Source: Myotis daubentonii
Lineage: Eukaryota; Chordata; Mammalia; Chiroptera; Vespertilionidae
Reading direction: 5' to 3'
Length of the DNA stretch: 64,000 bases
Assembly (NCBI RefSeq): GCF_963259705.1
Contig: NC_081851.1
Span: 16,466,145-16,530,144 of the forward strand
Both the position numbers and the translations under genes were made by a program. Of the stretch, positions 22,058 through 32,830 are shown piece by piece. A model generated the notes under the pieces. The model was not told the origin of the DNA. It did no database searches and was given only the letters and a program-made list of their open reading frames with translations. Within the stretch, counting starts at the first letter, position 1. Each line of letters starts with the position of its first letter.

Positions 22058-25000
22058 CAGTTACCAATGATATCAAAGAAGAAATTAAAAACATCCTGGA
22101 AACTAATGACAATGAAAACACAACAATCCAAAACCTATGGGACACAATGAAAGCAGTCCTGAGAGGGAAGTTTATAGCTCTACAGGCCTATCTCAATAAA
22201 CAAGAAAAAATGGTAGTAAATCATCTAACTCTACAACTCAAAGAATTAGAAAGAGAGCAACAAGAAAACCCCAGAGTGAGCAAAAGGAAGGAGATAATAA
22301 AGATTAGAGCAGAAATAAGGACACAGAGACAAAAAAAAAAACAATACAGAACATCAATGAAACCAAGAGCTGGTTCTTTGAAAGGATAAACAAGATTGAC
22401 AAACTGCTAGCAAGACTCACCAAGAAGCAAGGAGAGAGGACCCAAATAAACAAAATCAGAAACGATAGAGGCGAAATAACAACAGACCCCACAAGAAATA
22501 CAAATGATTGTTAAAAAATACTATGGGCAGCTCTACTCCAACAAACTAGACAACCTGGAGGAAATGGACAAATTCCTAGAAAAATACAACATTCCAAAAC
22601 TCAATCAGGAAGAATCTAAAAATCTCAATAGGCCTATACTATGGAAGAAATTGCAGCAGTCATCAAAAAGCTTCCATCAAACAAAAGCCCAGGACCAGAA
22701 GGCTTCACAGGGGAGTTTTACCAAACATTCAAGGAAGAACTAAAACCTATCCTCCTCAGACTACTACAAAAAATTCAAGAGGAAGGAACACTTCCAAGCT
22801 CATTCTATGAAGCCAGCATCACCCTAATACCAAAACCAGGTAAAGACAACACAATGAAAGAGAATTACAGGCCAATATACCTCATGAACATAGATGCCAA
22901 AATCCTCAACCCAATCTTAGCACATCGGATCCAGCAGTACATCAGAAAGATCATACACTATGACCAAGTAGGATTTATCCCAGGGATGCAAGGATGGTAC
23001 AATATCCGCAAATCAATAAACGTGATACATCACATAAACGAATTGAAAGAAAAAAACCCATATGGCATATCAATTGATGCAGAAAAAGCATTTGACAAAA
23101 TCCAACACGCATTTTTGATAAAAACTCTCAGCAAGATGGGAGTAGAAGGATCATACCTCAACATAATAAAAGCCATATATGACAGGCCCACAGCCAACAT
23201 CATACTCAATGGACAAAAACTAACACCATTTCCCCTATGGACAGGAACAAGACAGGGATGCCCACTCTCACCACTCCTGTTCAACATAGTACTGGAAGTA
23301 TTAGCCATTGCAATTAGACAAGAAGTAGAAATAAAAGGCATCGAAACTGGAAAAGAGGAAGTAAAACTGTCCTTATTTGCAGACGACATGATATTATACA
23401 TACAAAACACTAGAGACTCCATCAAAAAATGACTAGACTTAATACACGAATTTGGCAATGTAGCAGGATACAAAATTAACCCCAAGATATCTGAGGCATT
23501 TCTATACACCAACAGTGAACTTTCAGAAAGAGAAACTAAAAAAAAATCCCATTTACCATCGCACCAAAAAAATTAAGCTACCTAGGAATAAACTTAACTG
23601 AAGAGGTAAAAGACCTCTACTCAGAAAACTACAGGACGTTGAAAAAAGAGATAGAGGAAGACATAAACAGATGGAAGAACATACCGTGTTCATGGATTGG
23701 TAGAATCAACATCATTAAAATGTCCATACTACCCAAAGCAATCTATAAATTCAACGCACTTCCCATTAAAATAACAACGACATACTTCACAGACCTAGAA
23801 CGAACTCTCCAAAAATTCATCTGGAATAAAAAAAAGACCCCGAATAGCAGCAACAATCCTGAGAAAGAACAAAGTAGGTGGGATCTCAATACCAGATATC
23901 AAGATGTATTAAAAAAGCCAATGTTCTCAAAACTGCCTGGTACTGGCACAAGAACAGACATATAGATCAATGGAATAGAACAGAGAGCCCAGAAATTGGT
24001 CCGTACCAATATGCTCAATTAATATTTGACAAAGGAGGCAAAAACATACAATGGAGTCAAGATAGTCTCTTCAATAAATGGTGTTGGGAAAATTGGATAG
24101 ATATATGCAAGAAAATGAAACTAGACCACAAACTTACACCATACACAAAAATAAACTCAAAATGGATAAAGGACTTAAATGTACGACAGGAAACTATAAA
24201 AATTCTAGAAGAATCCAAAGGCAACAAAATCTCAGACATATGCCGAAGCAATTTCTTCACTGATACAGCTCCTTGGACACTTGAAACTAAAGAGAAATGA
24301 ACAAATGGGACTACATCAAAATAAAAAGCTTCTGCACAGCAAAAGAAACCATCAAGAAAACCCACTGCGTGGGCAAACATATTTGCCAATGTCATATCTG
24401 ATAAGGGCCTAATCTCCAAAATTTATAGGGAACTCATACAACTTAACAAAAGGAAGATAAACAATCCAATCAAAAAATGGGCAAATGATCTAAATAGACT
24501 CCTTTCAAAAGAGGACATTCAGAAAGCCAAGAGACATGAAAACATGCTCAAAGTCACTAATCATCCGAGAGATGCAATTCAAAACAACAATGAGGTAACA
24601 TCTCACACCTGTCAGACTGGCTATCATCAACAATTCAACAAACAACAAGTGCTGGAGAGGATGTGGAGAAAAAGGAACACTTGTGCACTGCTAGTGGGAA
24701 TGCAGACTTGTGCAGCCACTATGGAAGACAGTATGGAATTTCCTCAAAAAACTAAAAATGGAACTTCCATTTGACCCTGTGATCCCACTTCTAGGAATAT
24801 ATCCCAAGAAACCAGAAACACCAATCAGAAAGGATATATGTACCCCTCCGTTCATAGCATCACAATTCACCATAGCTAAGATCTGGAAACAGCCTAAGTG
24901 CCCATCAGTAGATGATTGGATTAGAAAACTGTGGTACATCTACAGGATGGAATACTATGCTGCTGTAAAAAGGAAGTTACTCTTACCATTTGCAACGGCA

Positions 25001-25372
25001 TGGATGGAACTGGAGAGCATTATGCTAAGTGAAATAAGCCAGTCGATGAAGGAAAAGTACCACATGATCTCACTCATTCATGGATAATAGAGACCATTAT
25101 AATCTTTTGAACAATAATAGATACAGAGGCAGAGCAGCCTCAAACAGATTGTCAACTGCAACGGGAAGGCCGGGGAGGGTTGGGGGGCAGGAGGGAGTGG
25201 GGTAAGAGATCAACCGAAGGACTTGTATGCATGCATATAAGCATAACCAATGGACATAAGACACTGGGGAGTAGGGGAGGCCAGGGGATTGTCATGGGCA
25301 GGGGGGAAAAAGGGACACATATGTAATACCCTTTGTAATATTGTAAGAAATAAAAAACAAAAACAAAATAAA
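22058..25372 (+). mobile_element. L1 LINE, 5'-truncated, ORF2 decayed
   Basis: Starts abruptly inside ORF2 ([18 protein letters not shown]), between endonuclease and reverse transcriptase. The RT core is readable at about 22641-23432: [48 protein letters not shown] and the catalytic FADDM (near 23377). A TGA breaks the frame at about 23430, and further shifts follow near 23560 and 23850. The C-terminal Cys region and a G-rich 3' UTR (25085-25330) end in an A-rich tail. About 3.3 kb, not mobile on its own. Confidence 0.97.
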
Positions 25373-25996
25373 ACCTAAAAATGGAACTCCCATTTGACCC
25401 TGTGATCCCTCTTCTAGGAAGATATCCCTAGAAACCAGAAACACCAATCAGAAAGGATATATGCACCCCTCTGTTCATAGCAGCACAATTCACCATAGCT
25501 AAGATCTGGAAACAGCCTAAGTGCCCATCAGTAGATGAATGGATTAGAAAACTGTGGTACATCTACACGATGGAATACAATGCTGCTGTAAAAAATAAGG
25601 AACTCTTACCATTTCCAACGGCATGGATGGAACTGGACAGCATTATGCTAAGTGAAATAAGCCAGTCAATGAAGGAAAAATACCACATGATCTCACTCAT
25701 TTGTGGATTATAAAGAACAACATAGACTGATGAAAAGGGACCAATCCAAAGACTGAGAAACAGCCATCAGGCTATCAATCCCCAGAAGGAAAGTTGGGGA
25801 GGGAGGGGGTAATGGGAAGAGATCAATCAAAGGACTTGTGTACACGCATAGAAGCCAAACCAATGGACATGGACAACAGGGGGATGGGAGCATGAGTGTG
25901 CGGGGAGTGGGGCGGGGAGTCGGGGGCGGAGGTTGGGGGTTAATGGGGGGGATGAGGACACATTTGTAATACCTTCACTAATAATTTTTTTAAAAA
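25373..25996 (+). mobile_element. Second L1 3' end inserted in the tail of the first
   Basis: Restarts at the ORF2 position equivalent to 24755 ('aaatggaactcccatttgac') and runs to its own 3' UTR, which differs from the first ('gaccaatccaaagactgag', 'gagatcaatcaaaggactt') and ends in an A/T-rich tail. A separate, 5'-truncated insertion of another subfamily. Confidence 0.92.
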
Positions 25997-26342
25997 AATG
26001 CGAGGACATTTAGGCAATGCCAAAAAAAAATCAAGTACATATATCACTTTAAAAATGATTAACAAAAACAAATTTTACAGGACTTATTTATAAAACAGAA
26101 AAGGAACTAATAAAATGAACCCAGACTCAGATCTTTGCACTAGTAATAAATTACATTAGGTGAGATACATCTGAACTGAACTGGATTCATCAGAAAAGTC
26201 AGTGAAATTTCGGGTACCAATGACCTTTTAGGACATGTGACCTTGTCAAAGCATTTCACACGTAGTCCCTCACCTGCCCCTCAGACAGACAAGGCAACAA
26301 CTCAGATACATGCTTCCATCTTCTTCAAGATCTCAAGGCCCA
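25997..26342. other. No gene recognised
   Basis: AT-rich; 26220-26320 is weakly MIR-like. No exon seen. Confidence 0.35.
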
Positions 26343-26658
26343 TCCTACATAATATAAGTCTAATATGCAAATTGACCAAACGGTGGAACGACTGGACACT
26401 ATGATGCACACTGACCACTTGGGGGCAGGAACTTCCCCCTGGTGGTCAGTGTGCTCCCACAGGGGGAGCACCGCTCACCCAGAAACCAGCCTCACAGCTG
26501 GTGAGCACAGTGGTGGTGGTGGGAGCCTCTTTGCCTCCGTGGCAGCGCTAAGGATGTCCGACTGCTGACTTCTCCCAAGGGCTCCTGGACTGCAAGAGGG
26601 TGCAGGCTGAGCTGAGGGACCACCCCCCATGCACGATTTTCGTGCACTGGGCCTCTAG
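26343..26658 (+). mobile_element. HeliBat-type non-autonomous Helitron, complete ends
   Basis: 5' TCCTACATAATATAAGTC, 'taatatgcaaattgacc'; 3' hairpin 'tgcacgattttcgtgca' (26630-26646) eleven bases before the terminal CTAG. Flanked by A on the left and T on the right, the expected insertion site. 316 bp, no coding capacity. The interior has the 'cttgggggcaggaacttccc' segment common in this family. Confidence 0.95.
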
Positions 26659-27823
26659 TACATTATATTCTTCCTGCAACTTATTTCTTTAAAATGCCAC
26701 TGTAGAACTTAGCCCCACAATATACAGAAAACAATGAAACACAACGAAAATTTATGGTCAAAATTGGCATCTTTCAAAGGAATAATCAATTTTTATTTTC
26801 AACAAATGTATTTTAGAATCGCACTTCTAAAACTAAGCTTTAAAAGTAATTAGAAATTACCCCAAACATGTCAGCTTAGGTCAAATTCAATCCCCTGCCC
26901 TCCAAGCCCCTACTGCTAGGCAGATGCAGTATCTCACGGGCATCCCAGTGGTTTTCCACATACGAAAGTTCCCTTCTCCCTCAACACCTAATACACATGA
27001 ATTTATTTAAACTCTCCCTAAAGTAATATGTATTATCAACCTGGACTCTTGGAGTACAAACTCGTTCTGACTATTATCTTGTGTTTAAGGGGAGACTGCA
27101 TTTTATTTATTCTAAGGTCCCGAGGAGAATTTGGAGCCAGATGTAATAGAGAAAATAATGGCTGAAAAATCCCAAAATCTGGCAAAAGATATAAGCTACA
27201 GATTTAATAAGCTACACAAACCCCAACTAGGATAAACCCAAGAAATCCATGCCGAGATATAACTATTTTACTCCCAGTTCAGTTGAAAGAACACCACTTT
27301 TCTTGAATCATGAGTTAGATGTCTACCAGGATAAGCTAAGCAAAACCCACCAACCCCTTCTGAGCTTATCTGCTTTCAGTGTCCTGACCAAAGTGTACAT
27401 CAGCACCATGGACAGGGCCCATTCTCCTTGACCAGCCACATCTCAAAGGGAGACCTCATCTGCATCTCCTAGGGCTGAAAGCAAGCCTGCCCTTTGTTCC
27501 AGAGGCTGACATGCTCTTCCAAAACTGTTCCCTACACACCAAGGAACAAGGGCAGACAGTGCTCTGTGCAAGACAAGCAGAACCATGGGGGAGCCCCAGA
27601 GGACTGTCTCCCATCAGGCAACATGTAACTTTCACTTTCAAGAAATTGTGTTATGAATGAGCACCCTCTCCAATAGGAAGGTTCTTCTATACAAGTCAAC
27701 TGAGGACGGAGAACATGATTTGATAAAGGACATGGCGTATATTCCTTGCTGTTATCACTAACCTAGTACACATTCCTGGCTATCTGACAGCTTCTGCAGT
27801 CAGGAGCAGGGCATGGCGTAAGC
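26659..27823. other. Intergenic; old L1 fragment inside
   Basis: About 27140-27265 resembles an ancient L1 ORF1 stretch ('aatggctgaaaaatcccaaa', then 'aagaaatccatgccgagat'). Nothing else recognised. Confidence 0.45.
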
Positions 27824-28051
27824 CAGCCGTGGGCAAACTATGGCCTGCAGGGTGGATCTGGCCCGTTTGAAATGAATAACACTAAAAAAAAAAAAAAAAA
27901 AAAAAAAAAGACCGTACCCTTTTATGTAATGATGTTTACTTTGAATTTATATTAGTTCACACAAACACTCTATCCATACTTTTGTTCCGGCCCTCCGGTC
28001 CAGTTTAAGAACCCATTGTGGCCCTCAAGACAAAAAGTTTGCCCACCCCTG
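27824..28051. mobile_element. Non-autonomous hAT-like DNA transposon
   Basis: Termini CAGCCGTGGGCAAACTATGG and the reverse complement CAGGGGTGGGCAAACTTTTT form inverted repeats of about 18 bp. The interior has a 26-bp poly(A) run, 'ttgaatttatattagttcac' and 'ccggccctccggtccag'. 228 bp, no coding. An 8-bp target duplication is not clean (gcgtaagc versus gttaagcg). Internal sequence is unlike SPIN, so it is a separate family. Confidence 0.82.
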
Positions 28052-28059
28052 GTTAAGCG

Positions 28060-29218
28060 GTCCCTCTGATTTGGGTCTCAGAAGACCAGGGTTTTGGCTG
28101 AGACTGTGGTCTCCCCTGAGTGTCCAGGAGGAAAGGAGATGCTTCCAATCTCACCCCAGTTGTGGGCAGAATTCGGTTTCCTGCAGGTGTAAGACTGCGG
28201 GATGGATCTCCTGTGGCTGCGGCTGCAGGCGTCCTCAGCTCTGAGAGGCCACAGGGAGCTTCTTGACTTGTGGGCCACTTGCTGCTGCAGAGCCCACAGA
28301 GCAAAGGGCCAGCAACTCCAGCTGAATGGGCGCTGCAGTCTGTGTGAGGAACCCGTCAATGTGTCCTTGCCCCACGGTGGACATGTGCTCTCCTGCTTTC
28401 TTCAGATGTGTTCCTGGATGGGGCTGGATGGGATCAGAATCAGTGGGGTGGATGCCAGGGTGTCCTACCAAAAGCCACCATTTGGGGTTGAGTGACAGTG
28501 TGTGTGTGAGGAGGGTGTGGGCACGAGGAGCCTTTGGATTTAGAAACTTGAGAGAAGTGGCCGCTGAATTGTCATTGAGTGATCTGACTGGGTGTGTCTC
28601 TGTCCCACAGCCTGACCATTCCCTGACCCAAGGCCCTGACGGTCAGCAAGTGGAGCAGGGTCCCAGGACAGGAAGCATTTACTGGGCTTTTCCCCAAAGG
28701 CCTCGGCTGGAAGCCCAGCGTCACCGCCCATGGAACCACCAGGGAGGAGGCCTGTTCTCCTGAGAGCTGGGGCTGCATCTGTGATTCTTGGAGGCAGGAG
28801 TCCTGCAGCTGTGGGTGCCGGGTTTGCATTTCCTCCAGCTCCCACTCTAGCACCCAAACTAGCCGTCCCTGACCAGGCCCTTCAGGGACTTCCACCCTCT
28901 GCCCTGTGCACAGGTGCAGGCCCAGGTTCATGCAGCTCAGCCCAGGGCCCTGCGGGCCACCGCAGGGAAGTTCCCGTGCCCTTTGCGGGCAGTGGGTGAG
29001 AACCTGTGTGGCAGGTGTGCCCACTCAGTCACACAGGACAATCTCCTTGCACCCGAGAGAGAAGAAATGAGACTTCACTGGCTCCTTCCTGCCTTATTCC
29101 TACAGATCAAACTTTGCCCCCTGTATCCTCAGGCCAGGGAAATACGGGGATAGTTTGCTTTTAGGGAAATGACCGTAGAGAACGGCAGGCCACTCTAAAT
29201 TCTAAGAGTGACTCTGTC
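28060..29218. other. No gene assigned
   Basis: Minus 28750-28860 gives an open heptad-like stretch (LEWELEEMQTRHPQLQ) but without convincing splice sites or phase partners, so it is not called. 28130-28330 resembles an old interspersed repeat I cannot name. Confidence 0.3.
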
Positions 29219-29543
29219 TTAGTGTTTAGGCTGCTATGACAAAAATACCATAAACCGCATGGCTTATAAGCAACAATTTATTTCTCATGGTTCTGCAGGC
29301 TGGGAAGTCCAAGATCACGGTGCTGGTAGTTTCAGTGTCTGCTGAGGGCCTGCTTTCTGGCTCATTGCCAACCTTCCCTTCACTGGGTCCTCACTTTGTG
29401 GAAGGGGCACGAATGCCAGTCAGGAATGCTCCACTCTCATGACCTAAGCACCTCCTCCACACACCATCACATACAGCATATGGTTTCCACATGGGAATTT
29501 TGGGGTGGGGGCGGGGGGGGGACAAGTATTCAGTCCTCTCAGC
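29219..29543 (-). repeat. Old MaLR (MLT1/MST-like) LTR
   Basis: Plus strand reads 'taggctgctatgacaaaaat'-like, 'ggcttataagcaacaattta', 'ggctgggaagtccaagatc' and 'cccttcactgggtcctcac', the reverse complement of the 3' half of ERVL-MaLR LTRs. Named from memory; exact subfamily unknown. Confidence 0.5.
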
Positions 29544-29814
29544 ACATTCCTTCTTGTATTGAAGTCTTCTGAGAAGAGGCATTTGAGCTAAACCCTAAGG
29601 GCTGGCAATCCAAATAAAGAAATGAGGATGTACCCAGATCCCAAGACCACAAAGTGCAAGGTGTGTTTGGGGATGCTCAGGAGATGATCTTAGTGCAGAC
29701 ATAGGTTTCAGCCAATTTTATATTTCTGGATAAAGAATTTGAACTTGATTTCTTAGGCCATAAGTTGTCTATTGAAAAAAAAAATATATATATATACAGT
29801 TTTCACCTGAGGAT

Positions 29815-29818
29815 ATAT

Positions 29819-29853
<35 letters not shown>

Positions 29854-30036
29854 GAGATAGAGAGAGAGAAAGAGAGAGACATCTATGTGAGAGAGAAACT
29901 TCAATCAATTGCCTCCTGCATGCCCCTCACCCGGGATCAAACTGCAACCTAGGTATGTGCCCTGATTGGAAATCAAACGCTCAACCTTTTTTGGTTACAA
30001 GAGGACACTCAACCAATTGAACAACCGGGTCAGAGC
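29815..30036 (-). repeat. Ves SINE with (ATTT)n
   Basis: Reverse element. Its A-rich tail is a pure atttatttatt tract (29815-29853). Head ends 'caattgaacaaccgggtcag'. Confidence 0.88.
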
Positions 30037-30049
30037 TCCATTGATATTT

Positions 30050-30265
30050 TTTAAAAATATATATTTCTTTATTGATTTCAGAGAGGAAGGGAGGAGAGAT
30101 AGAAACATCAATGATGTGAGAGAATCATAGATCACCTGCCTTCTGCACACCCCCTACTGGGGATGGAGCCTGCAACCCAGGCATATGCCCTTGGCCTGGG
30201 TCGAACCTGGGACCCCTCAGTCCACAGGCTGACTCTGTATACACTGAGCCAAGCAGGCTAGGGCT
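30050..30265 (-). repeat. Ves SINE
   Basis: Reverse element from 'ttctttattgatttcagag' to 'ccaagcaggctagggctc', of the 'gggacccctcagtccacag' subtype. The flanking 'ctccattgatattttt' occurs before (30036) and after (30264), consistent with a target duplication of about 16 bp. Confidence 0.95.
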
Positions 30266-30479
30266 CCATTGATATTTTTAACCTAGACATCCTATGCAGT
30301 GGGAGAGCAGAGCTCAGGAAAGTTTTCTAGTTTCCATCAGTGTGAGATTGTACAGCTAAGTCCAAGGAGAGCGAAGGCCGGTAAAGCTGGGGTGCTTCAT
30401 CCAGGTCTAGGGGTCACCTGGGGGTGTGTCTGTGAAGCTCAGAAATTGCACGCCATGTTTCTGTGAGGACCTCTGTGTC

Positions 30480-31300
30480 TTTCCTGCACTTTTCACAGGG
30501 TCTGGCCCTACAGGGTGAAAGAGCACTGGCAGAGAGGAAATCAGCGCGCCCCTCACCGCCCCAGTCCCACGGGGAGCGAGCAGAACTGGCCTGGAAGTGC
30601 AGCAGCTCCCGGTGGAGGCAGCACAGGCTCATAGTGACAGGACCCGGCGCAGATGGAGAAGCCGGGATGGTCCGGTCACAGCTCAGACTCCAGCTGACCG
30701 GGTCCTGCTTCTGGGCTCCACGCAGCGCCGGGGATGGAGGCGGTACCGGCGGGCGGACCCAGCATCCTCCCCTAGGCGAGCTGAGCCGGACCGGGGACTG
30801 CGGCGCCTCCCGCGAGACCCGGTGCTTCAAGGCCCCGCCCCCGGGCCCCGCGCGAAGCAGGACGGGAAATTCAGCTGGGTCCCATCCTTTGGTTTTGGAT
30901 GGGGAGCTAATGCCCGCGGTCCTTGGCTGCCGCTCGCCGGTTCTCGGGAGCGGGGGGCGGAGGGGGAGGAAACGCTGCAGCGGCGGCGGAGTCCCTGTGA
31001 CCGACTCTGCTGTGGCCCCGGGGGCGCAGCCGGGCTCCCGCGCCTCACGCGTCCCGAGTGACGCAGGCGAGGCCCGGCCGGCGGCGCTGCTGGTCGCTGC
31101 GTGTCCCTGACCCCGCACCCGACCGCCCTGGGCGGCGTGGCCTGGGCTCCCCGCTGCCCCTCCCCGCGCCGCCCCCCCCTCCCCCCCCCCCCCCGCCTCC
31201 TTCCCAGCTGAGCGCGGTGTCCCTGCAGCCTCAGCTCAGGGCGGGCCCGCCCAGCGGCCAGCGCTGCTGAGGCCCATCACAGCCCGCGGGTCTCGCAGAC
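30480..31300. promoter_or_regulatory. CpG island
   Basis: Dense CpG and GC-boxes for about 0.8 kb (30530-31330), unlike the AT-rich flanks, with a C-homopolymer near 31175-31195 and a 'gagtgacgcaggcg' CRE/AP1-like site near 31055. Mammalian CpG islands of this size normally mark promoters. No first exon could be fixed. The nearest downstream coding sequence is the ANAPC1-like initiator exon at 34034, so it may be the duplicated ANAPC1 promoter; that is inference. Overlapping long frames on both strands reflect GC content only. Confidence 0.7.
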
Positions 31301-31522
31301 CCTGAGGCCCTGGACGCGGCCCTTCCGCCCAGACCCGGCGCCGGTGCCTCCTGTGCCTTCGGGTCCTCGCCAGCTGCCTCGGGTGCTCTTGGCAGGTCCG
31401 CAGGTCCGTGTTCCCAGGAAGCAAGGCCACAGTCTCCCTGCCAGCGCATCAGTTCACTGCGGTGCTGTTATAGGGCCCTGGGAAGCGCGCACACAGCTGG
31501 GGCTGCAAAGAACTAAATATAC

Positions 31523-31949
31523 TGAAAGGACAGAGCAGGACTGATGGCTGTGTCCTTAACCCCTCTTCCAAGAAAAAGCCGCAGGGTGTATCAGTTACTC
31601 AGCCTGCCCTTATCTCCACCAATGGGAAAGCGGGGGAAACTAGCCCAAGGCCAAAAGTATGCTGGCCACCCCCCCTGTCTTTGTGTAACCAGACACTAGC
31701 TGCACCCTGCCCTTGCTTCACTAGCCACCCCCCCCTCACTCAACCAACCAGAATCGGCCAAATCAGTGCCCACCCCCTGACCCCAAGCCCTATAAATTCT
31801 TTGTTCTCTTGGGATTCGGGGCTCTCTCTTGCACCCAGTAATGGAGGCAAGGGGGGGACCAAGCGAGCTTGTATAGGAGACCCTCCACTTTTGCATCGGA
31901 CTGGCTCCCTGGTGTGGTTTTTTGGGGATCTTGAAATCTGGGCATAACA
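31523..31949 (+). mobile_element. ERV solo LTR with perfect 4-bp target duplication
   Basis: Begins TGAAAGGACAG and ends GGCATAACA. Flanked on both sides by 'atac' (31519-31522 and 31950-31953). A TATA box (tataaattc, about 31791) is followed by a 'gctctctcttgcacccag' region and a U5 ending TAACA. The 427-bp length, TG...CA ends and 4-bp duplication fit a class I (gamma-type) LTR. No internal retroviral sequence remains. Confidence 0.88.
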
Positions 31950-32009
31950 ATACTAATCAGCACAAAGTGGTCATTGTTCTGTCCATGTGATTCTTTAATT
32001 ACCGGTTCT

Positions 32010-32830
32010 GTGGCTTCCTCTCAGAGGTAATAAGTTGGTTAACCCTTGACTAGAACATAGGAAGGCCGGCTGGATTTTGTGGGTGTTTGGTGTAAGTTTT
32101 ATAAGGCACTGTGGGGTGCACAGTCCTTCTCTGCCAGGGGCTGTACCCCCCGTGGAAGCCGGGTAGTAGACAAAGAGGACATGAGAAGACAGAGGCATAT
32201 AGGAGAGTCTTTTTAAAAAAATATTTTCATTTTTTTACGTAGAGGAAGGGAGAGGGATAGTTAGAAACATCATGAGAGAGAAACATCGATCAGCTGCCTC
32301 CTGCACACCCCCTACTGGGGATGTGCTTGCAACCAAGGTACATGCCCTGGACTGGGACCCTTCAGTCCGCAGGCTGTTCTCTATCCATTGAGCCAAACCG
32401 GTTAGGGCAGGAGAGTCTCTTTTGCAGGCCATGTAGCCATTGCTAACAAGGAGCCATCAGACAAAACGGTGCTTCAAAGTAGCTTCACACAGTGGCTGCG
32501 CCAAGCAGCCCTTGCTAATACAGTAGCAAACAGGAGCCATACCAAGCAGCCACGCACCGGCTGGTTAGTAACACGTTTATACTAACTTAGACACAAAGGC
32601 TTCCTGGCCAATAGTGACATCAGTATTTGGGTTATAGTAAGGTACCCCTGCCCAGTGTGTACAGTACAATCTCTGTGTCCTTGCTTAGATTGGCCTTGAA
32701 CATCCTGATTAGGATTCTTCTGCTCAGATTGGCCTTGAACATCCGGCGTACTCTGATTAGGCTCCCACAGGCACTATCTCAGTCATGGCCCAAGTTTAAG
32801 TGTTCTCAAAACTGACTTATCAGAAGGAGG
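32010..32830 (-). repeat. Possible older LTR split by a Ves
   Basis: On minus, 32830-32409 has two copies of 'gatgttcaaggccaatct' (enhancer-like direct repeats about 38 bp apart), then 'agtataaacgtgttac' and a CT-rich region. The sequence resumes on the other side of the Ves at 32215-32408. Layout suggests U3 repeats, a TATA box and U5, but ends and target duplication were not found. Confidence 0.35.
32215..32408 (-). repeat. Ves SINE
   Basis: Reverse element ending 'ccaaaccggttagggcagg'. The flanks 'aggagagtctttt' (32200) and 'aggagagtctctttt' (32409) are a target duplication. Confidence 0.95.

Noticed and set aside
24057..24419. 120-codon minus frame and others within the L1
   Set aside because: Antisense shadow of L1 ORF2.
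28572..29024. 150-codon minus frame with heptad-like LEWELEEMQTRHPQLQ
   Set aside because: Tempting as another coiled-coil exon, but no acceptor/donor pair in a compatible phase was found.
30414..31118. 234-codon minus and 215-codon plus open frames
   Set aside because: They overlap on opposite strands in the CpG island; GC-rich sequence lacks stops by chance. No domain or splice evidence.
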